Of a DNA stretch of 64,000 nt, positions 36,909 to 56,411 are shown one piece after another. Source of the DNA: an uncultured Eggerthellaceae bacterium. GTDB lineage: Bacteria; Actinomycetota; Coriobacteriia; Coriobacteriales; Eggerthellaceae. The stretch covers positions 248,001-312,000 of the forward strand of contig CAJUQH010000001.1 of the NCBI GenBank assembly GCA_910588095.1. Reading direction: 5' to 3'. The first letter of the stretch is position 1. Every line of letters starts with the position of its first letter. Below the pieces are notes generated by a model that saw only the letters and a list, made by a program, of their open reading frames with translations, was not told the DNA's origin and made no database searches. Both the position numbers and the translations under genes were made by a program.

Positions 36909-37898
36909 ATGGCAACAGCCACAGCACCGGATTACTATAAGACGCTGGGCGTGTCGCGCACCGCCTCGGCGGATGAGATAAAGAAGGCGTTTCGCAAGCT
37001 GGCGCGCACCCATCACCCCGACGCCGGGGGAGACGAGGCCAAGTTCAAAGAGATCAACGAGGCCTACGAGGTGCTGAGCGACCAGAAGAAACGCGACCTG
37101 TACGACCAGTACGGAACCGCCAACGAGCACGAGATACCCCAAGGGTGGGGCGGCGGCCAGGGCTTCAGCTACGAGGACATCTTCGGCGGCGGAGCCGGCG
37201 GCCCGCACGTGACCTACACCACCACTGGGGGCAGTGGCTTCGGCGGTGGCGGATGGGCCGACATCCTGGAGAGCATCCGCCAAGGCGAAGGCGCGTTCGG
37301 CACCGATTGGGACCTGGGCGGCTTCGGCGGCCAACCCCGCGCCCAGCGCGGGCAAGACCTGACCGTGACGCTCAATGTGACGTTCGACGAGGCGTTCAAC
37401 GGCACCGAGAAGCGCGTGACCGTGCGCATTCCCGGCAAGGACGAGGCCGACACGCTGGACGTGAAGGTGCCTGCGGGCGCCCGTGACGGCGGCCGGCTGC
37501 GCTTCAAGGGCAAGGGCGGTTTGGGCGAGAACGGCGGCGAGCCGGGCGACCTGCTCATAACCACCAAGATCGAGGACCACCCCTACTACAGCCGCGACAA
37601 GGCTGACGTGGTGGTGGGGCTTCCCGTCTCGGTGGCCGAGGCTGCTCTGGGCGCTTCTGTTGTGGTGCCCGCGCCCGATGGCAAGAAGGTGCGCGTGAAG
37701 GTGCCCGCTGGCACCCAGGACGGCACCGTGCTCACCATCAAGGGCAAAGGCGCGCCCGACCTGAAGAACAAGGGCCAGCACGGCAACCTGAAGATCCGGG
37801 TGGACGTGAAGGTGCCCACCACGATGAACGACGAGCAGAAGCAGGCAATGGAGGACTTCCTGGCTGCGAGCCCTAAGGACATGAGACCATGGCAGTGA
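36909..37898 (+). CDS. dnaJ: DnaJ-class co-chaperone without zinc finger
   Basis: A 329-aa J-domain protein. The J domain is at residues about 6-75 with HHPDAGGDEAKF (HPD intact), then a Gly-rich region at about 80-135 and two beta-rich C-terminal substrate domains. The CxxCxGxG zinc-finger repeats of type I DnaJ are absent, so this is a type II (CbpA-like) protein. GAGGAGG precedes the ATG. It overlaps hspR by 10 bp. Confidence 0.92.
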   Translation: MATATAPDYYKTLGVSRTASADEIKKAFRKLARTHHPDAGGDEAKFKEINEAYEVLSDQKKRDLYDQYGTANEHEIPQGWGGGQGFSYEDIFGGGAGGPHVTYTTTGGSGFGGGGWADILESIRQGEGAFGTDWDLGGFGGQPRAQRGQDLTVTLNVTFDEAFNGTEKRVTVRIPGKDEADTLDVKVPAGARDGGRLRFKGKGGLGENGGEPGDLLITTKIEDHPYYSRDKADVVVGLPVSVAEAALGASVVVPAPDGKKVRVKVPAGTQDGTVLTIKGKGAPDLKNKGQHGNLKIRVDVKVPTTMNDEQKQAMEDFLAASPKDMRPWQ

Positions 37899-38266
37899 AC
37901 GACCGCAACCGGCCGTTGTACATGATAGGCGTCGCCGCCGAGCTGGCGGGCGTGCACCCGCAGACCCTTCGCGCTTACGAGCAGAAGGGCCTGCTGACGC
38001 CCCAGCGCACCAGCGGCAACACCCGCATGTACTCCCAAGCCGACATCGAGCGGCTCGAGCTCATCGGCGAGCTGACGAGCGAAGGCATCAACCTGGCGGG
38101 GGTCATCCGCATCCTCGACCTGGAAGGCCGCATCGAGGAACGCGATCAGCAGATAGACGACCTGCACCGTCGCGTGCGCCGGTTGGCCGACCGCGTCCAC
38201 GAGCTGGAGACGCGGGCTTCCGTGAATGCGCTCGTGCGCCGCTCCGACATTCCCCGACTTATGTAG
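37889..38266 (+). CDS. hspR: Heat-shock repressor HspR (MerR family)
   Basis: A 125-aa MerR-type regulator. The winged HTH at residues about 10-80 has IGVAAELAGVHPQTLRAYEQKGLL and RTSGNTRMYS, typical of HspR, followed by a coiled coil (EERDQQIDDLHRRVRRLA). It represses the dnaK operon, usually with DnaK as co-repressor. It is nested between dnaJ and clpB, as in other Actinomycetota. Confidence 0.95.
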   Translation: MAVNDRNRPLYMIGVAAELAGVHPQTLRAYEQKGLLTPQRTSGNTRMYSQADIERLELIGELTSEGINLAGVIRILDLEGRIEERDQQIDDLHRRVRRLADRVHELETRASVNALVRRSDIPRLM

Positions 38267-38282
38267 ATAGAGAAGGACGAAC

Positions 38283-41090
<2,808 letters not shown>

Positions 41091-41173
41091 GAGCCCTGCC
41101 TGCGCTGGCGCACGAAGCGGGCCGGGCCTTTGGCGGCGCCCCGGCCGGGAACATAGGGCAAGGTTGACGACCG

Positions 41174-41212
41174 AAGCCCCTGCGTTGGATGCCCAGCGCA
41201 GGGGCTTTCTTT
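41174..41212 (+). terminator. Terminator of the heat-shock operon
   Basis: Perfect 11-bp stem AAGCCCCTGCG/CGCAGGGGCTT (41174-41184 / 41197-41207) followed by TCTTT. The -10-like TATAAT of the next gene begins at 41214. Confidence 0.9.
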
Positions 41213-41251
41213 ATATAATGGCTGTGGAAACCGAGAGAGAGGAAGCACATC

Positions 41252-41899
41252 ATGAAGGTACTGCTCATCAATGGAAGCCCCCGGCAGAACGGCAACACGC
41301 ATGCTGCGCTGGCCGAAGCGGCCAAGGTGCTCGAGGCCGAGGGCATCGAGGCGCAGCTCGAATGGATAGGCAAGGCGCCCATCCGCGGGTGCATCGGCTG
41401 TGGCAAATGCAAGGAGAAGGGCGAGAGCCGCTGCATATTCAACGATGACCGCTGCAACGCGCTCATCGAGAAGGCGGCCGAGGCCGACGGCTACCTCATC
41501 GGCTCGCCCGTGTATTACGCCGGTGCCAACGGCACGCTCATAAGCCTGCTCGACCGCATGTTCTACGCGGGCGGCAGCCTCATGCGCTTCAAGCCGGGCG
41601 CGGGCATCGCGGTCGCGCGCCGCGCGGGCACCACGCTCACCATCGACCAGATAAACAAGTACTTCCAGATCAACTGCATGCCGGTGGCGCCGTCCACCTA
41701 TTGGCCCATGGTTCATGGGCGTGCAGAAGGCGAGGCCGTGGCCGATGCCGAGGGCATGCGCGCGGTGCGCAACCTGGCTCGCAACTTGGCGTGGATGATG
41801 AGGAGCTTCAAGGCTGCACAGGCCGAGGGCATCGAGCATCCCGACCCCGAGGCTGGCCCGACGACCAACTTCATCCGAGAGGATTTGTTGGGTGAGTAA
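41252..41899 (+). CDS. Flavodoxin-fold NAD(P)H-dependent FMN reductase
   Basis: A 215-aa protein of the NADPH-dependent FMN reductase/iron-sulfur flavoprotein group. The FMN phosphate loop is LLINGSPRQNGNTH at the N-terminus. A Cys-rich motif CIGCGKCKEKGESRC at about 48-62 resembles the compact cluster motif of iron-sulfur flavoproteins, so it may carry [4Fe-4S] plus FMN. SPVYYAGANGTL completes the flavin site. A TATAAT box lies at 41214-41219. It overlaps ybaK by 8 bp. Confidence 0.88.
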   Translation: MKVLLINGSPRQNGNTHAALAEAAKVLEAEGIEAQLEWIGKAPIRGCIGCGKCKEKGESRCIFNDDRCNALIEKAAEADGYLIGSPVYYAGANGTLISLLDRMFYAGGSLMRFKPGAGIAVARRAGTTLTIDQINKYFQINCMPVAPSTYWPMVHGRAEGEAVADAEGMRAVRNLARNLAWMMRSFKAAQAEGIEHPDPEAGPTTNFIREDLLGE

Positions 41900-42371
41900 G
41901 AAGCCCGCCAAGACCAACGCCCTGCGCGAGCTGGACGCTGCGGGCATCGCCCATGAGTGCCATTTCCTCGAAACCGAGGAAGCGCTGTCGGGCGTCGAGG
42001 CAGCGGCTGCGCTGGGCTTGGAGCCCGAGGCCGTGTTCAAGACGCTGGTCACCCAGGGCAAATCGGGCGCGCACTACGTGTTCATGGTGCCCGTGGCCGA
42101 AGCGCTCGACCTGAAGAAGGCGGCCGAGGCGGTGGGCGAGAAGGCCATCGCCATGATCCCAAGCCGCGAGCTGCTGCCGCTGACCGGCTACGTCCATGGG
42201 GGCTGCTCGCCCATCGGCATGAAGAAGCAGTTTCCGACGGTCATCGATGAGACGGCGCAGTTGTTCGATATGGTGACGTTCTCGGGCGGCCGCATCGGCT
42301 GCCATGTGACCATGGCCCCTGACGACCTGTCGCGCATCGTGCCGTTGGATTTCGCGGACATCACGGTGTAG
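41892..42371 (+). CDS. ybaK: Cys-tRNA(Pro)/Cys-tRNA(Cys) deacylase YbaK/EbsC
   Basis: A 159-aa trans-editing enzyme of the YbaK group, which hydrolyses mis-aminoacylated Cys-tRNA(Pro). Conserved elements: TNALRELDAAGI at the start, FKTLVTQG (catalytic Lys region), and GYVHGGCSPIGMKKQ. The GTG start at 41892 overlaps the upstream stop, indicating translational coupling. Confidence 0.92.
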   Translation: MSKKPAKTNALRELDAAGIAHECHFLETEEALSGVEAAAALGLEPEAVFKTLVTQGKSGAHYVFMVPVAEALDLKKAAEAVGEKAIAMIPSRELLPLTGYVHGGCSPIGMKKQFPTVIDETAQLFDMVTFSGGRIGCHVTMAPDDLSRIVPLDFADITV

Positions 42372-42449
42372 ATGATTGAGGTCGCTGAACTGCGGTTTCG
42401 CGACCTGATGACGGTGCTCGCGGGGCGTGGGGAGGGCGGTAGATGCAAG

Positions 42450-42474
42450 AAGGGCGGACCATCGGTCCGCCCTT
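42450..42474 (-). terminator. Terminator between ybaK and tRNA-Ala, probably bidirectional
   Basis: Perfect 11-bp stem AAGGGCGGACC/GGTCCGCCCTT (42450-42460 / 42464-42474). On the minus strand it follows the tRNA 3' end by 8 bp and is followed by TCTTG; it can also end the ybaK transcript. Confidence 0.75.
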
Positions 42475-42482
42475 CGTAAGTT

Positions 42483-42558
42483 TGGTGGAGCATAGGGGGA
42501 TCGAACCCCTGACCTCATGGCTGCCAGCCATGCGCTCTCCCAGCTGAGCTAATGCCCC
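42483..42558 (-). tRNA. tRNA-Ala (anticodon GGC), CCA encoded
   Basis: A 76-nt tRNA including the encoded CCA. The acceptor GGGGCAT/ATGCTCC contains the G3-U70 pair that identifies alanine tRNA. D arm AGCTCAGCTGGGAGAGC, anticodon loop CTGGCAG (GGC, reads GCC/GCU), and T arm with GGTTCGATCC are all canonical. Confidence 0.97.
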
Positions 42559-42576
42559 GTAAAAAGTGCGTAGACC

Positions 42577-42603
42577 ACTATAGCACAATCGTAGCTTTTG
42601 CAA
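42577..42603 (-). promoter_or_regulatory. tRNA-Ala promoter
   Basis: On the minus strand an extended -10, TGC-TATAGT (42577-42582), and TTGCAA (42598-42603) with a 15-bp spacer, ending 19 bp before the tRNA. Confidence 0.6.
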
Positions 42604-42735
42604 CCCAAAAAGTTTCACGAGCCCGTGCACGCTGCGCCGGGCCGCTACGGCAGGCATCCGTGGAGACGCAGGCAGTGCACGGAAGCGACAAGATTGGAAG
42701 GGGTTTCGGGCTATAGAGAGGCTTGCTAGGGCCCC

Positions 42736-43203
42736 CTAGAATGCTATCTCGCCATAGGTCAGGTCGAACTCATCTTCGAGCCATTGGAAAAGCTCATCGC
42801 AATCCATGACAGGAAGATTGCTCTGCTCGAAGCCCTTCTTGTCACGGGTGATGATGGCATCGGCGCCAAGGCGCAGAGCGGAATCGTATACGAGAGCATC
42901 CTCGGGATCATCCCAGGTGGCACTCAGCATGGCGTCGACCTCGTTCGGCCCTGTGGGCCATACGTTCACAAAAGCCCGCAGAGCCCTAAGGCGAGAAAGA
43001 ACGCGCGCGATCCTCGAGGGTTTGCCGCCTTCGGAAAGGATGTACACAAGGTCTGTGGCCTGCGACCCTGTCATCCATAGCTCGAGCTCGGCAAGTCGCC
43101 CGCATATCATGAGCAGGCGGGCTCCTTCATAGAATGGCTCGCGCTCGTCGAGGTAATCGATGATGGTGTTGGTATCGAGGAAAAGCTTCGGCTTCTGCAT
43201 CAT
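42736..43203 (-). CDS. PIN-domain toxin
   Basis: A 155-aa PIN-fold RNase. The N-terminal FLDTNTIIDYLDER gives the first acidic residue, with Asp residues in WDDPEDALVY and the final ADAIITRDKKGF completing the acidic cluster. It overlaps the antitoxin stop by 4 bp, so it is the second gene of a toxin-antitoxin operon. Confidence 0.88.
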   Translation of the reverse strand: MMQKPKLFLDTNTIIDYLDEREPFYEGARLLMICGRLAELELWMTGSQATDLVYILSEGGKPSRIARVLSRLRALRAFVNVWPTGPNEVDAMLSATWDDPEDALVYDSALRLGADAIITRDKKGFEQSNLPVMDCDELFQWLEDEFDLTYGEIAF

Positions 43204-43502
43204 AGGAGCCCCCGTGCGCGAAGCCGGTCGAGCTTGATCTCAGCTTTCGTCATGTCATGGAAACGCGACTTCCGCGGTTCTGATATGGAGTCCACGAAAT
43301 CGGCAGCCAGCTTCCAGCGCATGGCGTCGGGTGCCTGGTGGGCTTCCTCCTCATCGAGAAAAGAAGCATCCTGGTCCTTTATCAGCCGGTCATAGACGCG
43401 GTTGATCGCTTGCGAGGCATTCATGCCGGCATGCTTTAGCACGGCATTCCCTGCTGCCTTCTTCTGCGGGGTCATGCGCCCCGTCACCATTGCGGTTTCC
43501 AT
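43200..43502 (-). CDS. RelB/DinJ-like antitoxin
   Basis: A 100-aa protein. The ribbon-helix-helix-like segment (AVLKHAGMNASQAINRVYDRLI) is typical of RelB/DinJ antitoxins, with a Lys/Arg-rich C-terminal toxin-binding tail. RelB-type antitoxins usually pair with RelE toxins, so pairing with PIN is a less common mix. A very strong SD GGAGGT precedes the ATG. Confidence 0.82.
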   Translation of the reverse strand: METAMVTGRMTPQKKAAGNAVLKHAGMNASQAINRVYDRLIKDQDASFLDEEEAHQAPDAMRWKLAADFVDSISEPRKSRFHDMTKAEIKLDRLRARGLL

Positions 43503-43524
43503 GGCGGCACCTCCTTTGCATCAG

Positions 43525-43547
43525 TGTACAACAAATTGTGTACAACA
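43525..43547 (-). promoter_or_regulatory. Direct-repeat operator upstream of the RelB/PIN pair
   Basis: TGTACAACA occurs twice (43525-43533 and 43539-43547), 14 bp apart, just upstream of the antitoxin gene; the inner bases also form a near-palindrome. It is a likely autorepression site. Confidence 0.6.
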
Positions 43548-43576
43548 TCTAGGAAAGCGTAACTGCTGAGCCGTTG

Positions 43577-43585
43577 CCCCCCCCC
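43577..43585 (+). repeat. Homopolymer tract C9 between toxin-antitoxin and surface gene
   Basis: Nine C in noncoding DNA, 30 bp beyond the antitoxin operator and 83 bp upstream of the -35 of the next gene. Confidence 0.85.
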
Positions 43586-43668
43586 AGGAAGAGACTGCGC
43601 CGCTCGCCCGCACAGGGTCTTTGCTGCTGCGAGCTCTGGCATTTCGCGTGGGGAAGGGCCCGGTGCAG

Positions 43669-43698
43669 TTGACAATGCGGGCGCTGACCCGGTAACCT
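43669..43698 (+). promoter_or_regulatory. Promoter of the DUF6273 surface protein
   Basis: Consensus TTGACA (43669-43674), 18-bp spacer, TAACCT (43693-43698), about 40 bp before the ATG at 43740. Confidence 0.6.
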
Positions 43699-43739
43699 GC
43701 CGATATGACAAGCAAGCCTCCGCATGGAAGGAAGCGCCC

Positions 43740-46186
43740 ATGAGCGTTTCGACTGTGAAGAATGCGGCGGCGAGGCTCCTGGCGGTCGTGATGGCCGCCG
43801 TCTTGGCCCTGGGCATGGCGCCTGGCCTGGACTTTGCGGGGGGGGTAGTCATCTGACTGCCTCGGCCTCCGAGCAGGAGGCCGCCGCCCCTCTGCCCGCC
43901 GGCACCCTGGCGGGCTCGAGCCAAGATTCCCAAGATGAAGGCGATGGCGCCAGCGACGGCGTTGTCGTTGCGTCTGGCGATGAGGGTCAAGCCCCCGAGG
44001 CTGACCTGCAGTCCGCGGACACGGCAGCTGCCGACAGCGCAGGCAGCGCCACCGGCACCACCATCAAGATAGCGGTGTACCGGTCGAGCTATCCGCTCGT
44101 CTGGGACCTGAACGACGAGGGCTCATCGGACGTCACGAAGGCCCAGTGGGACAAGCCGGCCTCCTGGCCTAAGGAGGGCTCTCCGGGTTCTGCGGTCGGG
44201 GCCTACGCGGGCTACACGGAGGCCGACGAGCCCACGCGCACGGGCTTCGCGTTCTTGGGCTGGTCTGCGGTCGCTGACGACCCGACGGTGGCAGGCAAGC
44301 TCGACACGTTGGAGATACCCAAGGGCACCGAGCCTGTGGAGGGAGCTGATGGCGTGAAGTCCATAACCCTGCACGCCCTTTGGGCGCCCATCGAGTACTC
44401 GGTGGTGTTCGACCTCACCAAGAACCCAGAGGACGCATCGGCCGTGCCCTCGTTCAGGTGGGAGGGCCTCAAGGGCACGTTCTCTGACCTCGGAGGTGGC
44501 CGCTACCGTCTCTCCGGGGTCACCTTGGAGGACTACGACCCGGAGCGCGGCCTCATCGAGATAGCCACGCCCTCGAGGGGCACCGGCGGCTACCGGTTCC
44601 TCTCCTGGGCAGAGCCTGAGAGCCAGCAGTCGCCCACGGTGGCCATGCGGCCTGCCGGCACCTCCACGTGGTACGTGAACCCGGTCGCCCTCACCCACTA
44701 CGACTACGAGCCGGTCTTGACGGCGCGCTGGTCGCTCAGCTTCGACGTGGACGTGCCAAGCCAGATAACCTTCGACGAGTACGACTCGCTCGAGATAGAG
44801 GGCAACCTCACCGACACCACCGACGAGGACGTGGTGGACGAGGAGTCGCCTGACAAGCACGACGCGGGCAAGATGGCCCACTTCTGCAGCCAATCCACCG
44901 CCGTGGACTACAAGATAGTGGCCTTGAAGTCCGAGATGCAGGCAGCGGCATCGGACATCCTGACCACGTCCGACTCCGCCAAGGCGACCCAAGAGCAGGT
45001 CCTCTCCGACGAGAAGCTGCTCAGCCTGTTCGCCGCCAATAACGCCTCGGAGTCCGCAGGCGTCCACTTCCGCTTGACCGATACCATCGACATGGACGAC
45101 TCGTCCCGCTACGGCGCCTTCGTCATCCCCAAGCAGACGAAGGACTACTCGGATGCCGACTACTCCCGCGATGACGAGGAGCGCCTCTACGTGTCCTATA
45201 GGCTCAACCTCAGCAACCGCGTCGACGGCGCCTCCGAGCCCAACCATGGGCTTGTGACTCCCAGCAACGTCAACGAGGGCGACCGCACCCCCATCGCCAA
45301 GGTGTCCTACGAGTTCGCGGTGGCGGACCACGACACCGAGAAGGCTCCCATAGGTGACGGCCTCTACATCGATGACGGTGGCACCTTCTACGGCCTGGAC
45401 TATATCAAGCGCGCCGCAGAGGACCTTTCTGCCAACGGCACTGCCTCGCGCTACTACAGCCAGTTCAAAGGCTGGCTCGATGCTCAGGTGATGACCAACG
45501 GCAACCCCGGCCCTGGGCCCTACTTCCAGCTGAAGGTCGAAGGTGCGGCCGCCGATGACGGCTGCCTTCCCGTGCAGCTCATCGGCATCTGCCAGGACAC
45601 CAAATCCGACGGCACCGGCAAGGCAGGCCTCACGTTCCAGATGCGCGATATCAACACCTACGGATTCGAGGCGAAGATGAATGCTACTGCCTCCAATGCT
45701 GGAGGGTGGGACGCATGCGCGCTGAGGAGCCTTCTGCGCTCGACGTTCCTGGGTAGCCTAGATGATTCGGTTCAGCTTGCCATAGTGCCCGTTGTGAAGT
45801 ATCAACAGCTGCTCAGAAGCGAAACAGATGCTTCGACCAAGACGACCTTGCAGAGAACAGCTAGCGAGACCATATGGCTGCCAAGCATGTATGAGGTGTT
45901 CGGCAAGCCAGCCAATACTGCTGATTTCTCGGGCTTCACGCCCTCGGAGTCCCTTACGACCGTAGCGGACTATGCGCCTTTCCAATACCAGGCTTATCAG
46001 GGCAACAACGGTTCGGTTGCTAATGCGCGAGCCATCAAGGACCTCAATGGCGGCGCTGCTCGTTGGTGGCTACGCTCTGCGTACTGGGGCGCTGTCAACT
46101 ATTTCTGTGATGTGAGTCCGCAGGGAAGTCGAGATGCCAACAGCGCCAACGTGCTCTATGGCGTGATCCCTGCCTTCTGCTTGTAG
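43740..46186 (+). CDS. Secreted surface protein with DUF6273 C-terminus, signal peptide out of frame at a G8 tract
   Basis: ATG 43740 follows GGAAGGAAG and opens a perfect signal peptide (MSVSTVKNAAARLLAVVM, then a hydrophobic core to GLDFAGG). This frame stops at 43856, just after the G8 run 43838-43845. The body of the protein, about 780 aa, continues in another frame from the tract to 46186: an acidic linker, InlB/Flg_new-like modules (TRTGFAFLGWS, LHALWAP), a unique middle, and a C-terminal DUF6273 fold (WWLRSAYWGAVNY). Adding one G (G9) joins the two exactly as FAGGGSHLTAS. As read, the body could be made only from ATG 43724 without export. Phase-variable OFF state or sequencing indel. 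No C-terminal anchor is seen. Confidence 0.85.
43838..43845 (+). repeat. Homopolymer tract G8 at the signal peptide/body junction
   Basis: Eight G. Nine (or six) would put the signal peptide in frame with the surface protein. Confidence 0.88.
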
Positions 46187-46233
46187 ACGGGGAGAGAGCA
46201 GGCGGCGAGGCTGGCCCATGCGGCTTGTTCGAG

Positions 46234-46261
46234 GAAGCGCCCGCTCATCAGCGGGCGCTTC
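46234..46261 (+). terminator. Terminator after the DUF6273 surface protein
   Basis: Perfect 11-bp stem GAAGCGCCCGC/GCGGGCGCTTC (46234-46244 / 46251-46261), loop TCATCA. It lacks a long T tail. Confidence 0.75.
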
Positions 46262-46413
46262 GGCATAGGGAGGCCTAGGCGAGTGGCCCTTCGGAGGCTG
46301 CAGGGTCGGAGGAGGGTCCAAGCGAGGGGCGCCCGGCTCTTCCCGCCTTGCCAACAGTGCCCCGCTCAGGGCCGTAAAAACCAAACAATTTCCACAGTTT
46401 GTAAAACTTTTTC

Positions 46414-46442
46414 TTGACGGTCACTTTTTGTATATGTATCGT
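46414..46442 (+). promoter_or_regulatory. rpoBC promoter
   Basis: TTGACG (46414-46419), 17-bp spacer, TATCGT (46437-46442), in an A/T-rich stretch unlike the surroundings. The leader to the GTG at 46497 is about 50 nt. Confidence 0.55.
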
Positions 46443-46496
46443 ATCCCCTTGCGTCTTTTTTCAGATTTACGGGTTTTTCGAAGGAGGAACATTCTC

Positions 46497-54492
<7,996 letters not shown>

Positions 54493-54515
<23 letters not shown>

Positions 54516-54999
54516 GACCTATACTCCAGCGAACGAGGAAGCCCCGGTCTCTCAGATCGGGGCTTCTTTAGAAGCGCTGGCAACGGCCATAGCGGCGCGC
54601 CGCGGCACGGGCAGCTACACCGATTCGCTGCTGAGCGGCCCGGTGGATGCGCCGCTCAAGAAGCTCATGGAAGAAGCGGGAGAGGTGGCCCTGGCGGCGA
54701 AGGACGTCGAGGGCTGGGCCACGTCGGCCATCGCGTCGGCCCTGGCGCTCGACGCGCAGCAGGCCGAGCCGGCTGACGGGACCACCTTGTCGGTAGCCTT
54801 GCCCGAGGAATACTATCAGGCCGTCAACCACCTGCGCTACGAAGCGGCGGACGTGGCGTATCACCTCATGGTGGTGCTTGAGCGCTTCGGCATCGGGCCT
54901 GACGAGTTCGCAGCCGAGCTCAACAGCCGCATGACCGAGGCCGAGCGGCCTGTGGGGGCTGCCATGCTGCGGCCCGACGACATCGAGAGGGGCAAGTAA
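54493..54999 (+). CDS. hisE: Phosphoribosyl-ATP pyrophosphatase HisE (or MazG-like)
   Basis: About 168 aa. The catalytic helices LMEEAGEVALAAKD and RYEAADVAYHLMVVLERFGI are those of HisE/MazG-type all-alpha NTP pyrophosphatases, second step of histidine synthesis. The only in-frame ATGs before the conserved part (54460, 54493, 54499) lie inside the end of rpoC, so translation should be coupled to rpoC. A terminator-shaped hairpin sits inside the first 25 codons. No other his gene is near. Confidence 0.82.
54538..54569 (+). terminator. rpoBC terminator-like hairpin embedded in the 5' end of hisE
   Basis: GAAGCCCCG/CGGGGCTTC (54538-54546 / 54558-54566), loop 11 nt, followed by TTTA. It begins 23 bp after the rpoC stop. 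Confidence 0.75.
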
Positions 55000-55040
55000 G
55001 CCCTTCCCGTTTCCGCGCATCTGCAAGAAAGGAATTGCTC

Positions 55041-56411
55041 ATGGCTAGATTGTTCGGCACCGACGGAGTGCGCGGCATCGCCAATGTCGAGCTGACCAAC
55101 CGCATAGCGTACGGCCTGGGCCAGGCTGCGGTGCGGTTCCTCGGCAAGACCATCGTGGTGGGGCGCGACACGCGGCTTTCCGGCGACATGCTGCAGGCGG
55201 CCCTGGTGGCCGGCATCACGAGCGCTGGCGGTACGGCGTTTTTGGCGGGCATCGTGCCCACGCCGGCGGTGGCTCTGCTCACGCGCAAGCTGAACGCTGC
55301 GGGCGGCGTGGTCATATCGGCCTCGCACAATCCCCCGGAGTACAACGGCATAAAGCTGTTCGACGGCCAGGGCTTCAAGCTGCCCGACGCCGCCGAGGAT
55401 GCCATCGAGGAGTTCGTGATGGGCGGCGGCTTGGAAGGCGCGGTGCAGCGCGCCCAGCAGCAGGGCGAACCGGTCCAGATGCCCAGCGGTGGCGACGTGG
55501 GCATAGCCGTCGAGCTGCAGCAGGCATGCTCGATGTACATCGAGCATGTGGTGGAGGCGGTGCGCAGCCAGGGCATCACGTTCGAGGGCCTGACGGTGGC
55601 GCTCGATACCGGCCATGGCGCTTCCTCCCACACGAGCGAGGAAGCCCTCACGCGGTTGGGCGCCACGGTGGTCACCATCAACGACGACTACGACGGCACC
55701 GACATCAACGTGGAGTGCGGCTCGACGCACCTGGAGCCCCTGCGCAAGCTGGTCGTGCAGAGCCAGGCCGATGTGGGCATCGCCCACGATGGCGACGCTG
55801 ACCGCGTCATGCTCATGACTGCCCAGGGCGAAGCCCTCGATGGTGACGTGATAGAGGCGGTGTGCGCGCTGGACATGAAGCAGCGCGGAGTGCTGCCGGG
55901 CGATACCGTGGTGAGCACCGTCATGTGCAACCTGGGGTTCGTGCACGCCATGCGCGATGCGGGCATCGACGTGGTGCAGACCAAGGTGGGCGACCGCTAC
56001 GTGCTGGAAGCCATGCGCGAGCATGGCTATGCCATCGGTGGCGAGCAGTCGGGCCACATGATATTGCTCGACCACAACTCCACGGGCGACGGCCTCATGA
56101 CGGCCGTGCAGTTCTTAGCGGCGGTGAAGCGCAGCGGCAAGACCATCGCCGAGGCGGCAGCGGTCATGCGCCGCTTCCCGCAGGAGCTTATCAACGTGCG
56201 CGTGGCCGACAAGCATACCGCCGTTGAGAACTCGCAGGTCAAAGAAGCGGTGGCGGCAGCCGAGCAGGCCCTTGGCGACGACGGCCGCGTGCTGCTGCGC
56301 CCTTCCGGCACCGAGCCGGTCATCCGCGTCATGGTGGAGGCGGGCAGCGAAGCCGTGGCTCAGCAGCAGGCGCGCGCCATCGCCGACGTGGTGGAGCATG
56401 CCTGCGCCTAG
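55041..56411 (+). CDS. glmM: Phosphoglucosamine mutase
   Basis: A 456-aa enzyme converting glucosamine-6-P to glucosamine-1-P for UDP-GlcNAc and peptidoglycan. Starts with the GlmM hallmark LFGTDGVRGIAN, then phosphoserine loop SASHNPPEYNG near 95, Mg2+ loop DGDADR, sugar loop GEQSGH and phosphate loop RPSGTEPVIRVM. AAAGGA precedes the ATG. It overlaps the patatin gene by 14 bp. Confidence 0.97.
   Translation: MARLFGTDGVRGIANVELTNRIAYGLGQAAVRFLGKTIVVGRDTRLSGDMLQAALVAGITSAGGTAFLAGIVPTPAVALLTRKLNAAGGVVISASHNPPEYNGIKLFDGQGFKLPDAAEDAIEEFVMGGGLEGAVQRAQQQGEPVQMPSGGDVGIAVELQQACSMYIEHVVEAVRSQGITFEGLTVALDTGHGASSHTSEEALTRLGATVVTINDDYDGTDINVECGSTHLEPLRKLVVQSQADVGIAHDGDADRVMLMTAQGEALDGDVIEAVCALDMKQRGVLPGDTVVSTVMCNLGFVHAMRDAGIDVVQTKVGDRYVLEAMREHGYAIGGEQSGHMILLDHNSTGDGLMTAVQFLAAVKRSGKTIAEAAAVMRRFPQELINVRVADKHTAVENSQVKEAVAAAEQALGDDGRVLLRPSGTEPVIRVMVEAGSEAVAQQQARAIADVVEHACA

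Larger units (their letters stand above)
46187..46496 (+). other. 310-bp region between surface protein and rpoB
   Basis: Holds the terminator 46234-46261 and the rpoB promoter 46414-46442. No gene and no ribosomal-protein operon (rplKAJL) is present before rpoB here. Confidence 0.6.
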
